Source: a virus
Virus record (IMG/VR): IMGVR_UViG_3300047408_000046
Coordinates: 1-43,661 of that record
Strand: one strand, 5' to 3'
DNA: 43,661 nt
The notes under the pieces were generated by a model. The model did no database searches, was not told where the DNA came from, and was given only the letters and a program-made list of their open reading frames with translations. Positions 6,576 through 12,888 of this stretch are shown here, piece after piece (within the stretch, counting starts at the first letter, position 1; every line of letters begins with the position of its first letter). Both the position numbers and the translations under genes were made by a program.

Positions 6576-6603
6576 GTAATACGAAGTGTGCCGTATGCGT
6601 CAA
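6576..6603 (-). promoter_or_regulatory. Leftward early promoter
   Basis: TTGACG (6603-6598) is separated by 16 bp from TATTAC (6581-6576), reading on the minus strand. Transcription would start near 6569, about 10 nt before the RHH gene ATG, leaving almost no leader and no clear Shine-Dalgarno. It would drive the whole operon down to 776. Confidence 0.55.
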
Positions 6604-6625
6604 GCATTAGTTTGGAAAATAAATG

Positions 6626-6653
6626 TTGATTGAATGTGAAAGCGTCATACGAT
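6626..6653 (+). promoter_or_regulatory. Rightward promoter of the RHH-integrase operon
   Basis: TTGATT (6626-6631), a 16-bp spacer, then TACGAT (6648-6653). The expected start is near 6660, which rules out the ATGs at 6623 and 6656 as starts and supports ATG 6677 for the first gene. The -10 sits inside the CATAC-gat-GTATG inverted repeat, so a bound repressor would block it. Confidence 0.5.
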
Positions 6654-6676
6654 GTATGCACTTTATGAAGGCGAAG

Positions 6677-6835
6677 ATGATGAAACGACGGCACGAAATG
6701 GCCGTGCGCACGACGATCAGTATGCCGCCAGTGATCTATGATGCTGGCCGCGAACGAGCACGGCTCCGCGCCTTCGGCTCTTTTTCCGATTACATCCAGG
6801 CGTTGATTCGAGCAGATCGAGAAACTGCTAAATGA
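6677..6835 (+). CDS. Ribbon-helix-helix protein, 52 aa
   Basis: I chose ATG 6677 because GAAGG lies 5 nt upstream and the promoter lies further 5'. VRTTISMPPVIYDAGRERAR is the strand and first helix, FGSFSDYIQALIRADRE the second helix, an Arc/MetJ fold. It is the first of three consecutive plus-strand genes with RHH domains, and its stop overlaps the next ATG (ATGA). It may control the divergent promoters alone or as a heterodimer with its neighbours. Confidence 0.65.
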   Translation: MMKRRHEMAVRTTISMPPVIYDAGRERARLRAFGSFSDYIQALIRADRETAK

Positions 6836-7041
6836 GCACCAGCAGGGCGACCATTAGTATCGATGCAGACCTTTTCGAGAAGGCACAAAGGCGTGCAAAA
6901 GCCCTGAACTACCGAGGCGGCTTTTCGGAATACGTTGCGTTTTTGATAAGCAGGGACGTAACCGAGCGACCAAAGCACGTCGTGGTGAGGGAAGAAGTTT
7001 CACCGAAATACCGAACAAAGAAAAGAAAACCAATTAAATGA
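6832..7041 (+). CDS. Ribbon-helix-helix protein with basic tail, 69 aa
   Basis: The second RHH protein in the cluster. [20 protein letters not shown] and [15 protein letters not shown] give the strand and two helices in residues 5-43. A C-terminal tail of about 25 residues is strongly basic ([11 protein letters not shown]). ATGA overlaps at both ends. It is related in fold to the genes on either side but not a close duplicate. Likely a DNA-binding regulator. Confidence 0.6.
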   Translation: MSTSRATISIDADLFEKAQRRAKALNYRGGFSEYVAFLISRDVTERPKHVVVREEVSPKYRTKKRKPIK

Positions 7042-7433
7042 AAAAGGCGAGTGATTGGGTTCAGCGCGGATACAGCAAAGTGCGGCAAGCCAGACGACGC
7101 GGCTTATTGATTCCGCAACCTTGCGAACGCTGCGGAAACTCAAAAGTTGAGGCGCATCACGACGATTATTTCAAGCCATTAGATGTTAAATGGCTATGCC
7201 GTAAACACCATCTTATGCGTCATAAAGAAGAAATTGGTTGGCGATTACCGCGCCCGATTGTTCAGCCTGTTAAGGTAAGAGGAGAGGCAAAAGTCAGCAC
7301 GACGTTCAGAGTCACCAGCAAGATGAACTCCGAAGTCGAAGCACTCGCCAATCAGCGCAGCCAAACGGTGAGTTTAATAGTTCGCGAAGCCATTGGCGAA
7401 TACCTGGAAAAACGAAAGAAAAAGCCGAAATAA
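7038..7433 (+). CDS. HNH-like zinc finger fused to ribbon-helix-helix domain
   Basis: Two-domain protein. Residues 29-62 carry a treble-clef HNH-like motif: Cys29-x2-Cys32, His40-His41 ([17 protein letters not shown]), Cys54 and His57-His58. This short zinc module is common in phages and often lacks clear nuclease residues. Residues 85-125 form an RHH domain ([17 protein letters not shown], then [17 protein letters not shown]). The fusion suggests site-directed DNA binding through the RHH part, with the zinc part acting as a nuclease or a structural element. It overlaps the previous RHH gene by 4 nt. Confidence 0.6.
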   Translation: MKKASDWVQRGYSKVRQARRRGLLIPQPCERCGNSKVEAHHDDYFKPLDVKWLCRKHHLMRHKEEIGWRLPRPIVQPVKVRGEAKVSTTFRVTSKMNSEVEALANQRSQTVSLIVREAIGEYLEKRKKKPK

Positions 7434-7469
7434 TCTTTACAGCTAAAACGATTACGTTACGTTACTCAC

Positions 7470-7628
7470 ATGGAAGAACCGAAAAATCCAAATGCTGTTG
7501 CGCTGGGAAAAATGGGTCGCGGCGTACCTAAAACCATGTCTGCGGCAGCAATGAAAGCACGCAAACGCGCCGCCAAGTTCCCACGGCCAAGTCGCAGGAA
7601 GGAAAATAAGCCAAGTGAACCAAACTGA
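7470..7628 (+). CDS. Small basic protein with NPNAVALGKMG motif, 52 aa
   Basis: MEEPKNPNAVALGKMGRGVP is followed by a Lys/Arg-rich helix. The NPxAVALGxxGG-type start recurs in short proteins of soil bacteria and their phages, which I recognise as a pattern without a known function. The basic tail suggests nucleic-acid contact. The next gene begins with GTG 14 nt before this stop. Confidence 0.5.
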   Translation: MEEPKNPNAVALGKMGRGVPKTMSAAAMKARKRAAKFPRPSRRKENKPSEPN

Positions 7629-7821
7629 ACTACAGCCACTCCTACAACGCGAACCATTCAGACCGTTTGGCATCCGGCTGACCAACGGCGAGGAATACCA
7701 ATTCCTAGAATCGCGTGACCTTGGCGCACCGCGCAAAGTCAATCACACCATCTATTACTTCGGCGGTGAACACGCGGTCTTGATCGACGTTGCCCACATA
7801 ACGGAGATTTTCCATCTGTGA
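7615..7821 (+). CDS. Conserved small protein (FRPFxIRLxNG type), 68 aa
   Basis: The start is GTG 7615. REPFRPFGIRLTNGEEYQFL and HAVLIDVAHITEIFHL match a short protein family widespread in Acidobacteria, Planctomycetes and Verrucomicrobia (FxPFxIxLxDGRxF ... VxIDxxxIxxI), as I recall it. The function is unknown. Its presence on a phage is a mild hint to host phylum. The stop overlaps the next GTG by 4 nt. Confidence 0.55.
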   Translation: MNQTELQPLLQREPFRPFGIRLTNGEEYQFLESRDLGAPRKVNHTIYYFGGEHAVLIDVAHITEIFHL

Positions 7822-8366
7822 ACACAGAACCCAAACCCGCGACAGGGGAAGAACAAGACGACATAGATATGGGCAGGGTTCCTCCTGATCTTGGTTGCGA
7901 ACCCGCGACAGGAAAATGGACGGTGGAAACCATTAGGGGATGGTCGCATCACAGCATTTGCGAAGCGCACAACGCCGCACTCGCCGCAGAGCGTTACGAG
8001 AGATTGTGCGGGCAGAAAAACCATAATCGAGAACTCGCTGGCGAATGGACGGAAGGCAAGGTATTCGCCTATTTCGAGAGCGAAGATTTTGCCGGACTAG
8101 CCAAAGCAATCAACGCCGCGCTCGACGCCGAGAGGGATGTATCCCGTGCAGAGCGGAACAATGCAGTCAAGCAGTTGACTATTGCGAGGCAACTCCGCGC
8201 AGAACTGGCGGATGCCGCAGGCGAATGGACGTCAGACGGCGACGATCTGGTGATTGGGGATAGCTTGAGAATCCGGTTACACTCCGCAACAGCCAAAGCC
8301 ATATCCGACGCGCACAACGCCGCACTAGCCGTTAGACGTAATTTGGCTCTGCGCCCTGCACCATAA
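7818..8366 (+). CDS. Hypothetical protein with three internal repeats, 182 aa
   Basis: The GTG start overlaps the previous stop (GTGA). The sequence holds three degenerate repeats, each starting with a Gly-x-Trp turn and ending in a helix: GKWTVETIRG to AHNAALAAER, GEWTEGKVFA to AINAALDAER, and GEWTSDGDDL to AHNAALAVRR. The last ends ten residues before the C-terminus. A Cys-poor helical linker lies between copies two and three. I do not recognise a function. It directly precedes the integrase and is probably cotranscribed with it. Confidence 0.6.
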   Translation: MNTEPKPATGEEQDDIDMGRVPPDLGCEPATGKWTVETIRGWSHHSICEAHNAALAAERYERLCGQKNHNRELAGEWTEGKVFAYFESEDFAGLAKAINAALDAERDVSRAERNNAVKQLTIARQLRAELADAAGEWTSDGDDLVIGDSLRIRLHSATAKAISDAHNAALAVRRNLALRPAP

Positions 8367-8381
8367 ACAGGAACACAAGAG

Positions 8382-9467
8382 ATGCGCTTAGGAAAGATTC
8401 ATGTTCGGCAGTATTCGGACGGCAGGTGGGGTTATGACAGCTACTCGGGCGGCAAGCGCAAGATGGTGCGATGCAAGACCAAGGAAAAAGCGTTGTCCCG
8501 CGCAATGGATGTGAACGTCCTCATGGCCAACGGGCGCGTCGATCTGCTTCAGGGAACACCCGCTGAATGGGAAGAATTCAAGAAGTGGAAATCCGCCTGC
8601 CGGAACAGTTCAACCCTTGGCGATGCGTGCAAAGAGTTCGTCGCACTTAAAAAGGCGAAAAGCACCGCGTACTACCGGAAGTTGAAAAACGACCTGACCC
8701 TTTTCGAGCAGTTCATCGGGTCCACGCAACTCATCGGGGAAATCAAGGCGCTGGACATTCAACGCTTCATTCACTCGCGCAATGTCGGGCTGCGCCGGCA
8801 ACTCAACCTGCGCATGTCGGTAATCGGGCTGTTCCTGTGGGCGAAACGCATGTCGTACGTTGACCCTGACCGCATGACTGAAGCGGAGAAGGTTGAACCA
8901 ATCGAGAAAGTGCCGGGTCAACCCAACGTCCTGACCCCGGATCAGATGCGCACACTACTTGATAACGTGCGTGAGGAATATCTGCCGTGGCTGTGCGTGG
9001 CTGGATTTGCCGGTGTGCGCAGTGAAGAGATAGCGCCCGAACACGATTCCAAAAAATCGCGGTTAAAGTGGGAAGACTTCGACTGGGACAACCAGGTCAT
9101 CATCGTCCGGGCGCAAACGGCCAAGACCCGTGAAGAACGCGAAGTGCCAATTTCGCAGAATCTCGCGCAATGGCTCGAGCCGTATCGCCACGCAAAGGGG
9201 CCAATCTGCGCCCTGCGGCCCTCCAACTACGAAACCGCACGTCTGGGCGCATTCATCGGCGGCTGGAAGCACAACGCGCTCAGGGACTCGTTCTGCAGCT
9301 ATCGGGCACGCATCACGCAAAATGTTCCACAAGTTTCGTACGAAATGGGAAACTCGGTTTCGATGGTGAAGAGATCCTACCACCGGCGCCAACCGATCCA
9401 GACCGCGCAGCAGTGGTTCGACATCAGACCTCTTGAAGATGTGAACGTGGTAGCTTTTTCACAATAA
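8382..9467 (+). CDS. int: Tyrosine integrase
   Basis: A 361-residue tyrosine recombinase that would integrate and excise the phage. The N-terminal 130 residues hold an arm-binding-like region and a SAM-like core-binding domain (residues 78-165). The catalytic set is complete: Arg213 (GVRSEEI), Lys248 (TAKTREER), His297 and Arg301 (HNALRDSFCSY), and nucleophile Tyr333 (KRSYHRR). The usual second His is replaced by Asn324 in MGNS, which I recall as normal for the related bacterial subgroup. A tRNA-3'-end-like attP lies about 95 bp downstream, the classic arrangement. Confidence 0.9.
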   Translation: MRLGKIHVRQYSDGRWGYDSYSGGKRKMVRCKTKEKALSRAMDVNVLMANGRVDLLQGTPAEWEEFKKWKSACRNSSTLGDACKEFVALKKAKSTAYYRKLKNDLTLFEQFIGSTQLIGEIKALDIQRFIHSRNVGLRRQLNLRMSVIGLFLWAKRMSYVDPDRMTEAEKVEPIEKVPGQPNVLTPDQMRTLLDNVREEYLPWLCVAGFAGVRSEEIAPEHDSKKSRLKWEDFDWDNQVIIVRAQTAKTREEREVPISQNLAQWLEPYRHAKGPICALRPSNYETARLGAFIGGWKHNALRDSFCSYRARITQNVPQVSYEMGNSVSMVKRSYHRRQPIQTAQQWFDIRPLEDVNVVAFSQ

Positions 9468-9560
9468 AAAAAGTAACCGATTTAAACGAAAATGACACGT
9501 TACCTGATGCCGATTCGGACTTTAATCGCCGCTGTATGCTAGGTGAGTGAATTTTAGCTA

Positions 9561-9594
9561 GGGGTCACAAGGGGTTCAAGTCCCCCCCCGAGCA
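9561..9594 (+). other. Putative attP core: 3' end of a tRNA
   Basis: Bases 9571-9585 form a tRNA T-arm, GGGG-TTCAAGT-CCCC, with the canonical 7-nt loop. They are followed by a plausible acceptor strand CCCGAGC and A at the discriminator position (9587-9594). No matching 5' tRNA half is present, so this is not a tRNA gene. Phages carry such fragments because integration into a host tRNA must restore its 3' end. Confidence 0.7.
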
Positions 9595-9635
9595 CGACTG
9601 AACCACCACCAAATAGTATCAAATCGTATCACTTT

Positions 9636-9830
9636 ATGAGCAACGTTCAGGACCAAATCGGCAAGATGCTGGGTGCCATGCTTGAAAAAGATGACGTGGG
9701 AGGTGGGTATAACGCCACGATCAGAGGCAAGAAATACTGGTTCCCGAGCTTGACTCATGCGTTTGACGCAGCCCGACACGGGATCGGGGAATACGAGGTT
9801 AAGCCGGTGAAAGATCCGGATCTTTCGTGA
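9636..9830 (+). CDS. Hypothetical protein, 64 aa
   Basis: Begins MSNVQDQIGKMLGAMLEKDD and has a compact middle (YNATIRGKKYWFPSLTHAFD) resembling small single-domain phage proteins, with no named family. It is convergent with the next gene and overlaps it by 32 bp. The overlap contains an 18-bp perfect palindrome, so both proteins end with the same KDPDLS peptide. Confidence 0.5.
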   Translation: MSNVQDQIGKMLGAMLEKDDVGGGYNATIRGKKYWFPSLTHAFDAARHGIGEYEVKPVKDPDLS

Positions 9831-10029
9831 CCTTCTCGATGGCGCCCTGGTCGAAATTCCGCATGTGATAGACATTCCCGGCGTCGAACCAGACGCAAAT
9901 GATCCGGCTGCTGCTGGCGTTGTCCACGACCATCTGCGGACCACTGATGCCCTTGAGTCGGACGACATCGCCGGGGGCGAAGTCTTCAAACTCGTGCCAT
10001 TCTTTCGTAATCGTCTTTTCGAGTTCCAT
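9799..10029 (-). CDS. DUF2158-like small protein, 76 aa
   Basis: Residues 17-60 fit the DUF2158 pattern: FAPGDVVRLKGISGPQMVVD, then IICVWFDAGNVYHMRNFDQG. Members are small beta-barrel-like proteins of unknown function, common in phages and bacteria. It is a lone minus-strand gene between the integrase locus and a plus-strand RNA-like region. The start is ATG 10029. Confidence 0.65.
   Translation of the reverse strand: MELEKTITKEWHEFEDFAPGDVVRLKGISGPQMVVDNASSSRIICVWFDAGNVYHMRNFDQGAIEKVTKDPDLSPA
9809..9826. repeat. 18-bp perfect palindrome between convergent genes
   Basis: GAAAGATCCGGATCTTTC reads the same on both strands and spans the overlapping 3' ends of two convergent genes. As RNA it could fold into a tight hairpin, but no T tract follows on either side. 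It may be a weak bidirectional terminator or a protein-binding site. Confidence 0.6.
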
Positions 10030-10095
10030 AATTTTGTGTTTTACCTATGAGAAACGTCGTCTTGACAATGGCTTTACGCAAAACAAATTGTATGC

Positions 10096-10516
10096 GTGAC
10101 GCAAGTGGAACTGATCAAATATTCAGCGACAGTTGCGTCACAACAACCGAGCGAATTGGAGGGCCGAAGTAATAAACTGCTTCGGCTCTCGTCTTTTACG
10201 GAACTACAAAGGCGCTTTTCGCCCCACGTTCCCATCTCACCTGCCCCTGAAACTAACATGCAAGGCAGGATACCCGTAACGCTAAACGGGGAAAACCACG
10301 CGAGGGGTAAGAGTTTGAGGACTCTACTCGGCGAGGCAGGATCACGACAAAGACCGTCTAACAGGGTGGTGACCGAGAGCGGAGTGATTTTGTCTGGACT
10401 ATTGGTTAATCAGTAGTTCCAGATGTCGGCTCCGAGGTCCAAATCCTCGGCACAATGCTAGAAACAGTGTGAAAGGCCGGACACTCGCCCTTGATGGGCG
10501 AGGTGTCTGACTTTTC
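10096..10516 (+). ncRNA. Candidate structured RNA in a gene-free stretch
   Basis: The stretch 10030-10563 holds no convincing gene. The open frame 10096-10416 has no recognisable protein features. It is instead dense in hairpins: an inverted repeat GTGACGCAA/TTGCGTCAC (10096-10104, 10133-10141), GCCGAAG/CTTCGGC (10163-10186), CCCGT/ACGGG near 10269-10287, a long stem around AGAGT-TTGAGG-ACTCT, and a T-arm-like CCGAGG-TCCAAAT-CCTCGG (10432-10450). A terminator-like hairpin ends the block. The 7 nt after the T-arm (10450-10456) can pair at 6 of 7 positions with 10387-10393, a tRNA-sized span, but no anticodon arm fits. I cannot assign an RNA family. Confidence 0.35.
10479..10516 (+). terminator. 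Terminator-like hairpin
   Basis: An 11-bp stem with one bulged G (10480-10490 pairs with 10496-10507) and the loop TTGAT is followed by GACTTTTC. The T-run is short and 4 nt from the stem, so efficiency may be modest. It lies 48 bp before the RNase H-like gene and would end any transcript coming from the structured-RNA region. Confidence 0.5.
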
Positions 10517-10563
10517 ACGTAGCTAGGAGTACAGAAGAGGCAGAGAAGAAAAAGCAGAAAAGA

Positions 10564-10974
10564 ATGGAGAAAATCAAATTCGCCCGAATTGAGTTTGACG
10601 GTGGAACAAGTTGCAATGTCCCGGCAATAGGATTTGGCAACGGCTACGGCTCATACCAGATCGACAATGACCCGATTGTGAAACTTTCTTTCGAGTGTCC
10701 GATGAGCGCCAATGCCGCAGAAGTTTTGACCGTTTTCTTCGCTATCTGCGATGCCAAAAAGCAGGGCGCTACATCGCTACTGGTAGTGGGCGATTCACAG
10801 ATCGCTCTTAAATGGGTGAACGTCGCCACTGGTCAAAGAAAACCGACAAAGATCAGAAAGACGAGTCAAGGGTTTCAGCAGGCGATCAACTTTCTCTTAC
10901 GGGCCGCACGCGGACTGGACATCAACACGCAGTGGCAACCCCGTGAAATCTCAGTCGCCACTTTCGGGCATTGA
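10564..10974 (+). CDS. RNase H-like protein, 136 aa
   Basis: An RNase HI-fold protein. RIEFDGGTS supplies the first Asp (12), SANAAEVLTVFFAI the Glu (53) and VVGDSQIALKWV the second Asp (77). The C-terminal block WQPREISVATFGH aligns with WxPRExNxxADxLA, but the fourth catalytic Asp position is Thr133. RNase H removes RNA from RNA-DNA hybrids during replication. The missing fourth acid may reduce activity or reflect a two-metal variant. It is an isolated plus-strand gene behind a purine-rich leader. Confidence 0.7.
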   Translation: MEKIKFARIEFDGGTSCNVPAIGFGNGYGSYQIDNDPIVKLSFECPMSANAAEVLTVFFAICDAKKQGATSLLVVGDSQIALKWVNVATGQRKPTKIRKTSQGFQQAINFLLRAARGLDINTQWQPREISVATFGH

Positions 10975-11045
10975 TTCCGCACGCGAGCTAATCATTTTTC
11001 AAAAAGGTTGCGTATTCCCTTTTGTTAGTGTAATTGGGGCGCGAA

Positions 11046-11273
11046 ATGAGAGACGTTCTTTGGATTCTACTGATCCCGGTGTGTTTGATAATTGGCCCTT
11101 GGATCTCCGCGTTGCTATGGTGCCTATTCATTGGGTGGCCGTTCCAACTCATTTGTTTCCTCGCACGAAAATCATGGCAACTTATTGCCGAGGCGGTGGC
11201 AAGTAGTTCTGTTCAAACTTCTGTTGCGCCTGCGGCACCACGTACGGTTTACCGCGTTCCTGTTGCGGATTGA
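11046..11273 (+). CDS. Small membrane protein, 75 aa
   Basis: I chose ATG 11046. Residues 4-45 hold two closely spaced hydrophobic segments (VLWILLIPVCLIIGPWISAL, then LWCLFIGWPFQLICFL) followed by a polar, Ala/Ser-rich tail. Such a hairpin of two membrane helices fits a holin-like or envelope protein. The last 92 bp overlap the 3' end of the leftward late operon in the antisense direction, which lowers confidence. No family is recognised. Confidence 0.4.
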   Translation: MRDVLWILLIPVCLIIGPWISALLWCLFIGWPFQLICFLARKSWQLIAEAVASSSVQTSVAPAAPRTVYRVPVAD

Positions 11274-12888
11274 TCCCAAGGAACTCCGCACCGCCCTCAA
11301 ACGCAGTTTTACCCAATATCGCTGGATGTTGTTGAATCCCTCGGAATATCGCGTTGATGTCAGTCGGATTTATGCCCGACTCCCGCAAGCCTTCGTAAAA
11401 TGCCTGAACGCCGTGTCCGATAAAGATCGGAAAATGCTGTCCCCAGTATTCAGGACTTGCTATCCCTCGCAGCAAACGATTTTGTCCAGTATATAGACTT
11501 GAGTACCTAGGGGCGTATTTTGTCCCAGGATCGGTGCTCCAAGGAACAGGCCGTCCAAACACGTCCCTCCCAGTTGTCAGTTCCTTTCCCAGGCTGATCG
11601 ACGGAGTGGCCTTGTATTCAGTATAACGCCCAAAAACTTCCTCAGACGTCCTCTGTCCGAATTTCTGTTTTTGATACGGGCTTGCAGCGGCAAAAGTGCG
11701 TGCCAGCATCTGCAAGACTTCCATCGAGCCGCGAGTCTTGATGTAGTAGTCCCCCAGCCCCGGTATTTTCACCCGGAAGGCCCAATAATCGGAGCGACCA
11801 GGATCGGTGAAATTCACCCGCGATTTTGACCCCAGCCATCTGTTAAGCTGATCATTCAAGACCAGTGCGCTTGCGATACCGCCCATCCATTTACCTGCCG
11901 ACCACATCCGGTTACTGGCTGCAATCCGTGCTTCTGGTGTAGGTGGAGGCCTGCGCAAACTGACGCCTCTAATATCGGTATCCGGCAACAGTTTACTCGC
12001 GGTGTGGATCGCAGCCTGAGAGTACGTGCCAATCGTTTTAATCGGATCAACGGTGGTTTTCCACCACCGCGAGAAATTCAATTGCGCCGCAAGTGACGCC
12101 GCGTTTACGAGATCAGTAAAGGGACCGTAACCCATTTGTCCTTTGGCCGGCGCACCCACGGAATTTGCCGCTTGTTGTGCTATGTCTTTCAAGACCGTCT
12201 TATTATCGCGCCATTCGGGCGGCGCGTTATTGCGAAGGTCTTCCGCCTTCTCGTACATCAAGGGTTTCAGTGCCGCCTCCATCGCCCGTCCACTCCAACT
12301 TCCCAGTTTAAACCCAAGCACGTCGTCAGTCGGCCCGATGGGGAGTCCAACGTCCTGCCACGCCTGGTAGCGGTCTTTCCCTGCAAGATCGGCCATGATC
12401 GCGTCCATCTGTGTACGCGAAAGCGCCCCGATCCCTCTGGCGTACATCCTCACGTATTTTCCTTGTTCGCCTACTGTGAACAGGTAATCCACAGGATGAA
12501 TCGCAGCGATCACCGGCCCGTGTATTGCAAGCGTTGTCCCGCGCACAATGTTACTCGCCAGTCCAGCAAGTTTAGCCAGATCAGTCTTACTCGCCTCGTT
12601 GAGATACCTGCGGTTATCTGCAAGGAAACGCGCCCGATCCTTTTGCAGTTTCGCCACGTCAGCAGCCACTACGCGCACCGCTTTCGGTTTGTTCAGGATA
12701 TAGGACAACTGCCGCTGCGAGATTTTCATCTCGTCCGACATCTGCTTAATCGCGTCAGGGAACCCGATGCCCTTATTGATGAAGTTTTCCTTGGCGTAGC
12801 TGTACAGATCGGAAATCAGTTCAGGCGTAATCTCGCGGTCTAGATCGGCGTTACTCGCCCCTTCGATAAAACATGGTTCTACGGGCAT
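11182..12888 (-). CDS. Large internal virion / ejection protein, 568 aa
   Basis: The last gene of the late operon. It has an N-terminal region with helical, HTH-like character (ITPELISDLYSYAKENFINK, QRQLSYILNKPKAVR), a long helical middle with GTTLAIHGPVIAAIHPVDYL, and a C-terminal region rich in Gly, Pro and Tyr. By position, after the nozzle and the GNAT-like protein, it should be one of the proteins ejected into the host to build the DNA channel, as in T7 or P22. It overlaps the previous gene by 10 nt. The assignment rests on synteny and size. Confidence 0.55.
   Translation of the reverse strand: MPVEPCFIEGASNADLDREITPELISDLYSYAKENFINKGIGFPDAIKQMSDEMKISQRQLSYILNKPKAVRVVAADVAKLQKDRARFLADNRRYLNEASKTDLAKLAGLASNIVRGTTLAIHGPVIAAIHPVDYLFTVGEQGKYVRMYARGIGALSRTQMDAIMADLAGKDRYQAWQDVGLPIGPTDDVLGFKLGSWSGRAMEAALKPLMYEKAEDLRNNAPPEWRDNKTVLKDIAQQAANSVGAPAKGQMGYGPFTDLVNAASLAAQLNFSRWWKTTVDPIKTIGTYSQAAIHTASKLLPDTDIRGVSLRRPPPTPEARIAASNRMWSAGKWMGGIASALVLNDQLNRWLGSKSRVNFTDPGRSDYWAFRVKIPGLGDYYIKTRGSMEVLQMLARTFAAASPYQKQKFGQRTSEEVFGRYTEYKATPSISLGKELTTGRDVFGRPVPWSTDPGTKYAPRYSSLYTGQNRLLRGIASPEYWGQHFPIFIGHGVQAFYEGLRESGINPTDINAIFRGIQQHPAILGKTAFEGGAEFLGINPQQERGKPYVVPQAQQKFEQNYLPPPRQ

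Larger units (their letters stand above)
6565..6658. promoter_or_regulatory. Divergent operator region with GTATG/CATAC sites
   Basis: Four GTATG/CATAC half-sites fall in 94 bp: 6565-6569, 6593-6597, 6646-6650 and 6654-6658. The last two form an inverted repeat CATAC-gat-GTATG that overlaps the rightward -10 element. RHH proteins are encoded on both sides. I read this as the control region of the early and integrase operons; binding is inference. Confidence 0.5.

Noticed and set aside
9556-9600. Complete tRNA gene next to the integrase
   Set aside because: Only the 3' part (T-arm and acceptor strand) is present, so it is read as an attachment core.
10096-10416. 106-codon plus-strand frame starting with GTG
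   Set aside because: No ribosome site, no protein-like pattern, and the DNA is dominated by hairpins. I treat the stretch as possible RNA.
10387-10456. Complete tRNA gene
   Set aside because: An acceptor-like stem and a T-arm-like hairpin exist, with a GG-containing loop between them, but no anticodon stem-loop can be placed.
12136-12843. 235-codon plus-strand frame opposite the large internal protein gene
   Set aside because: Antisense frame without a ribosome site or domain, fully covered by the late gene on the other strand.
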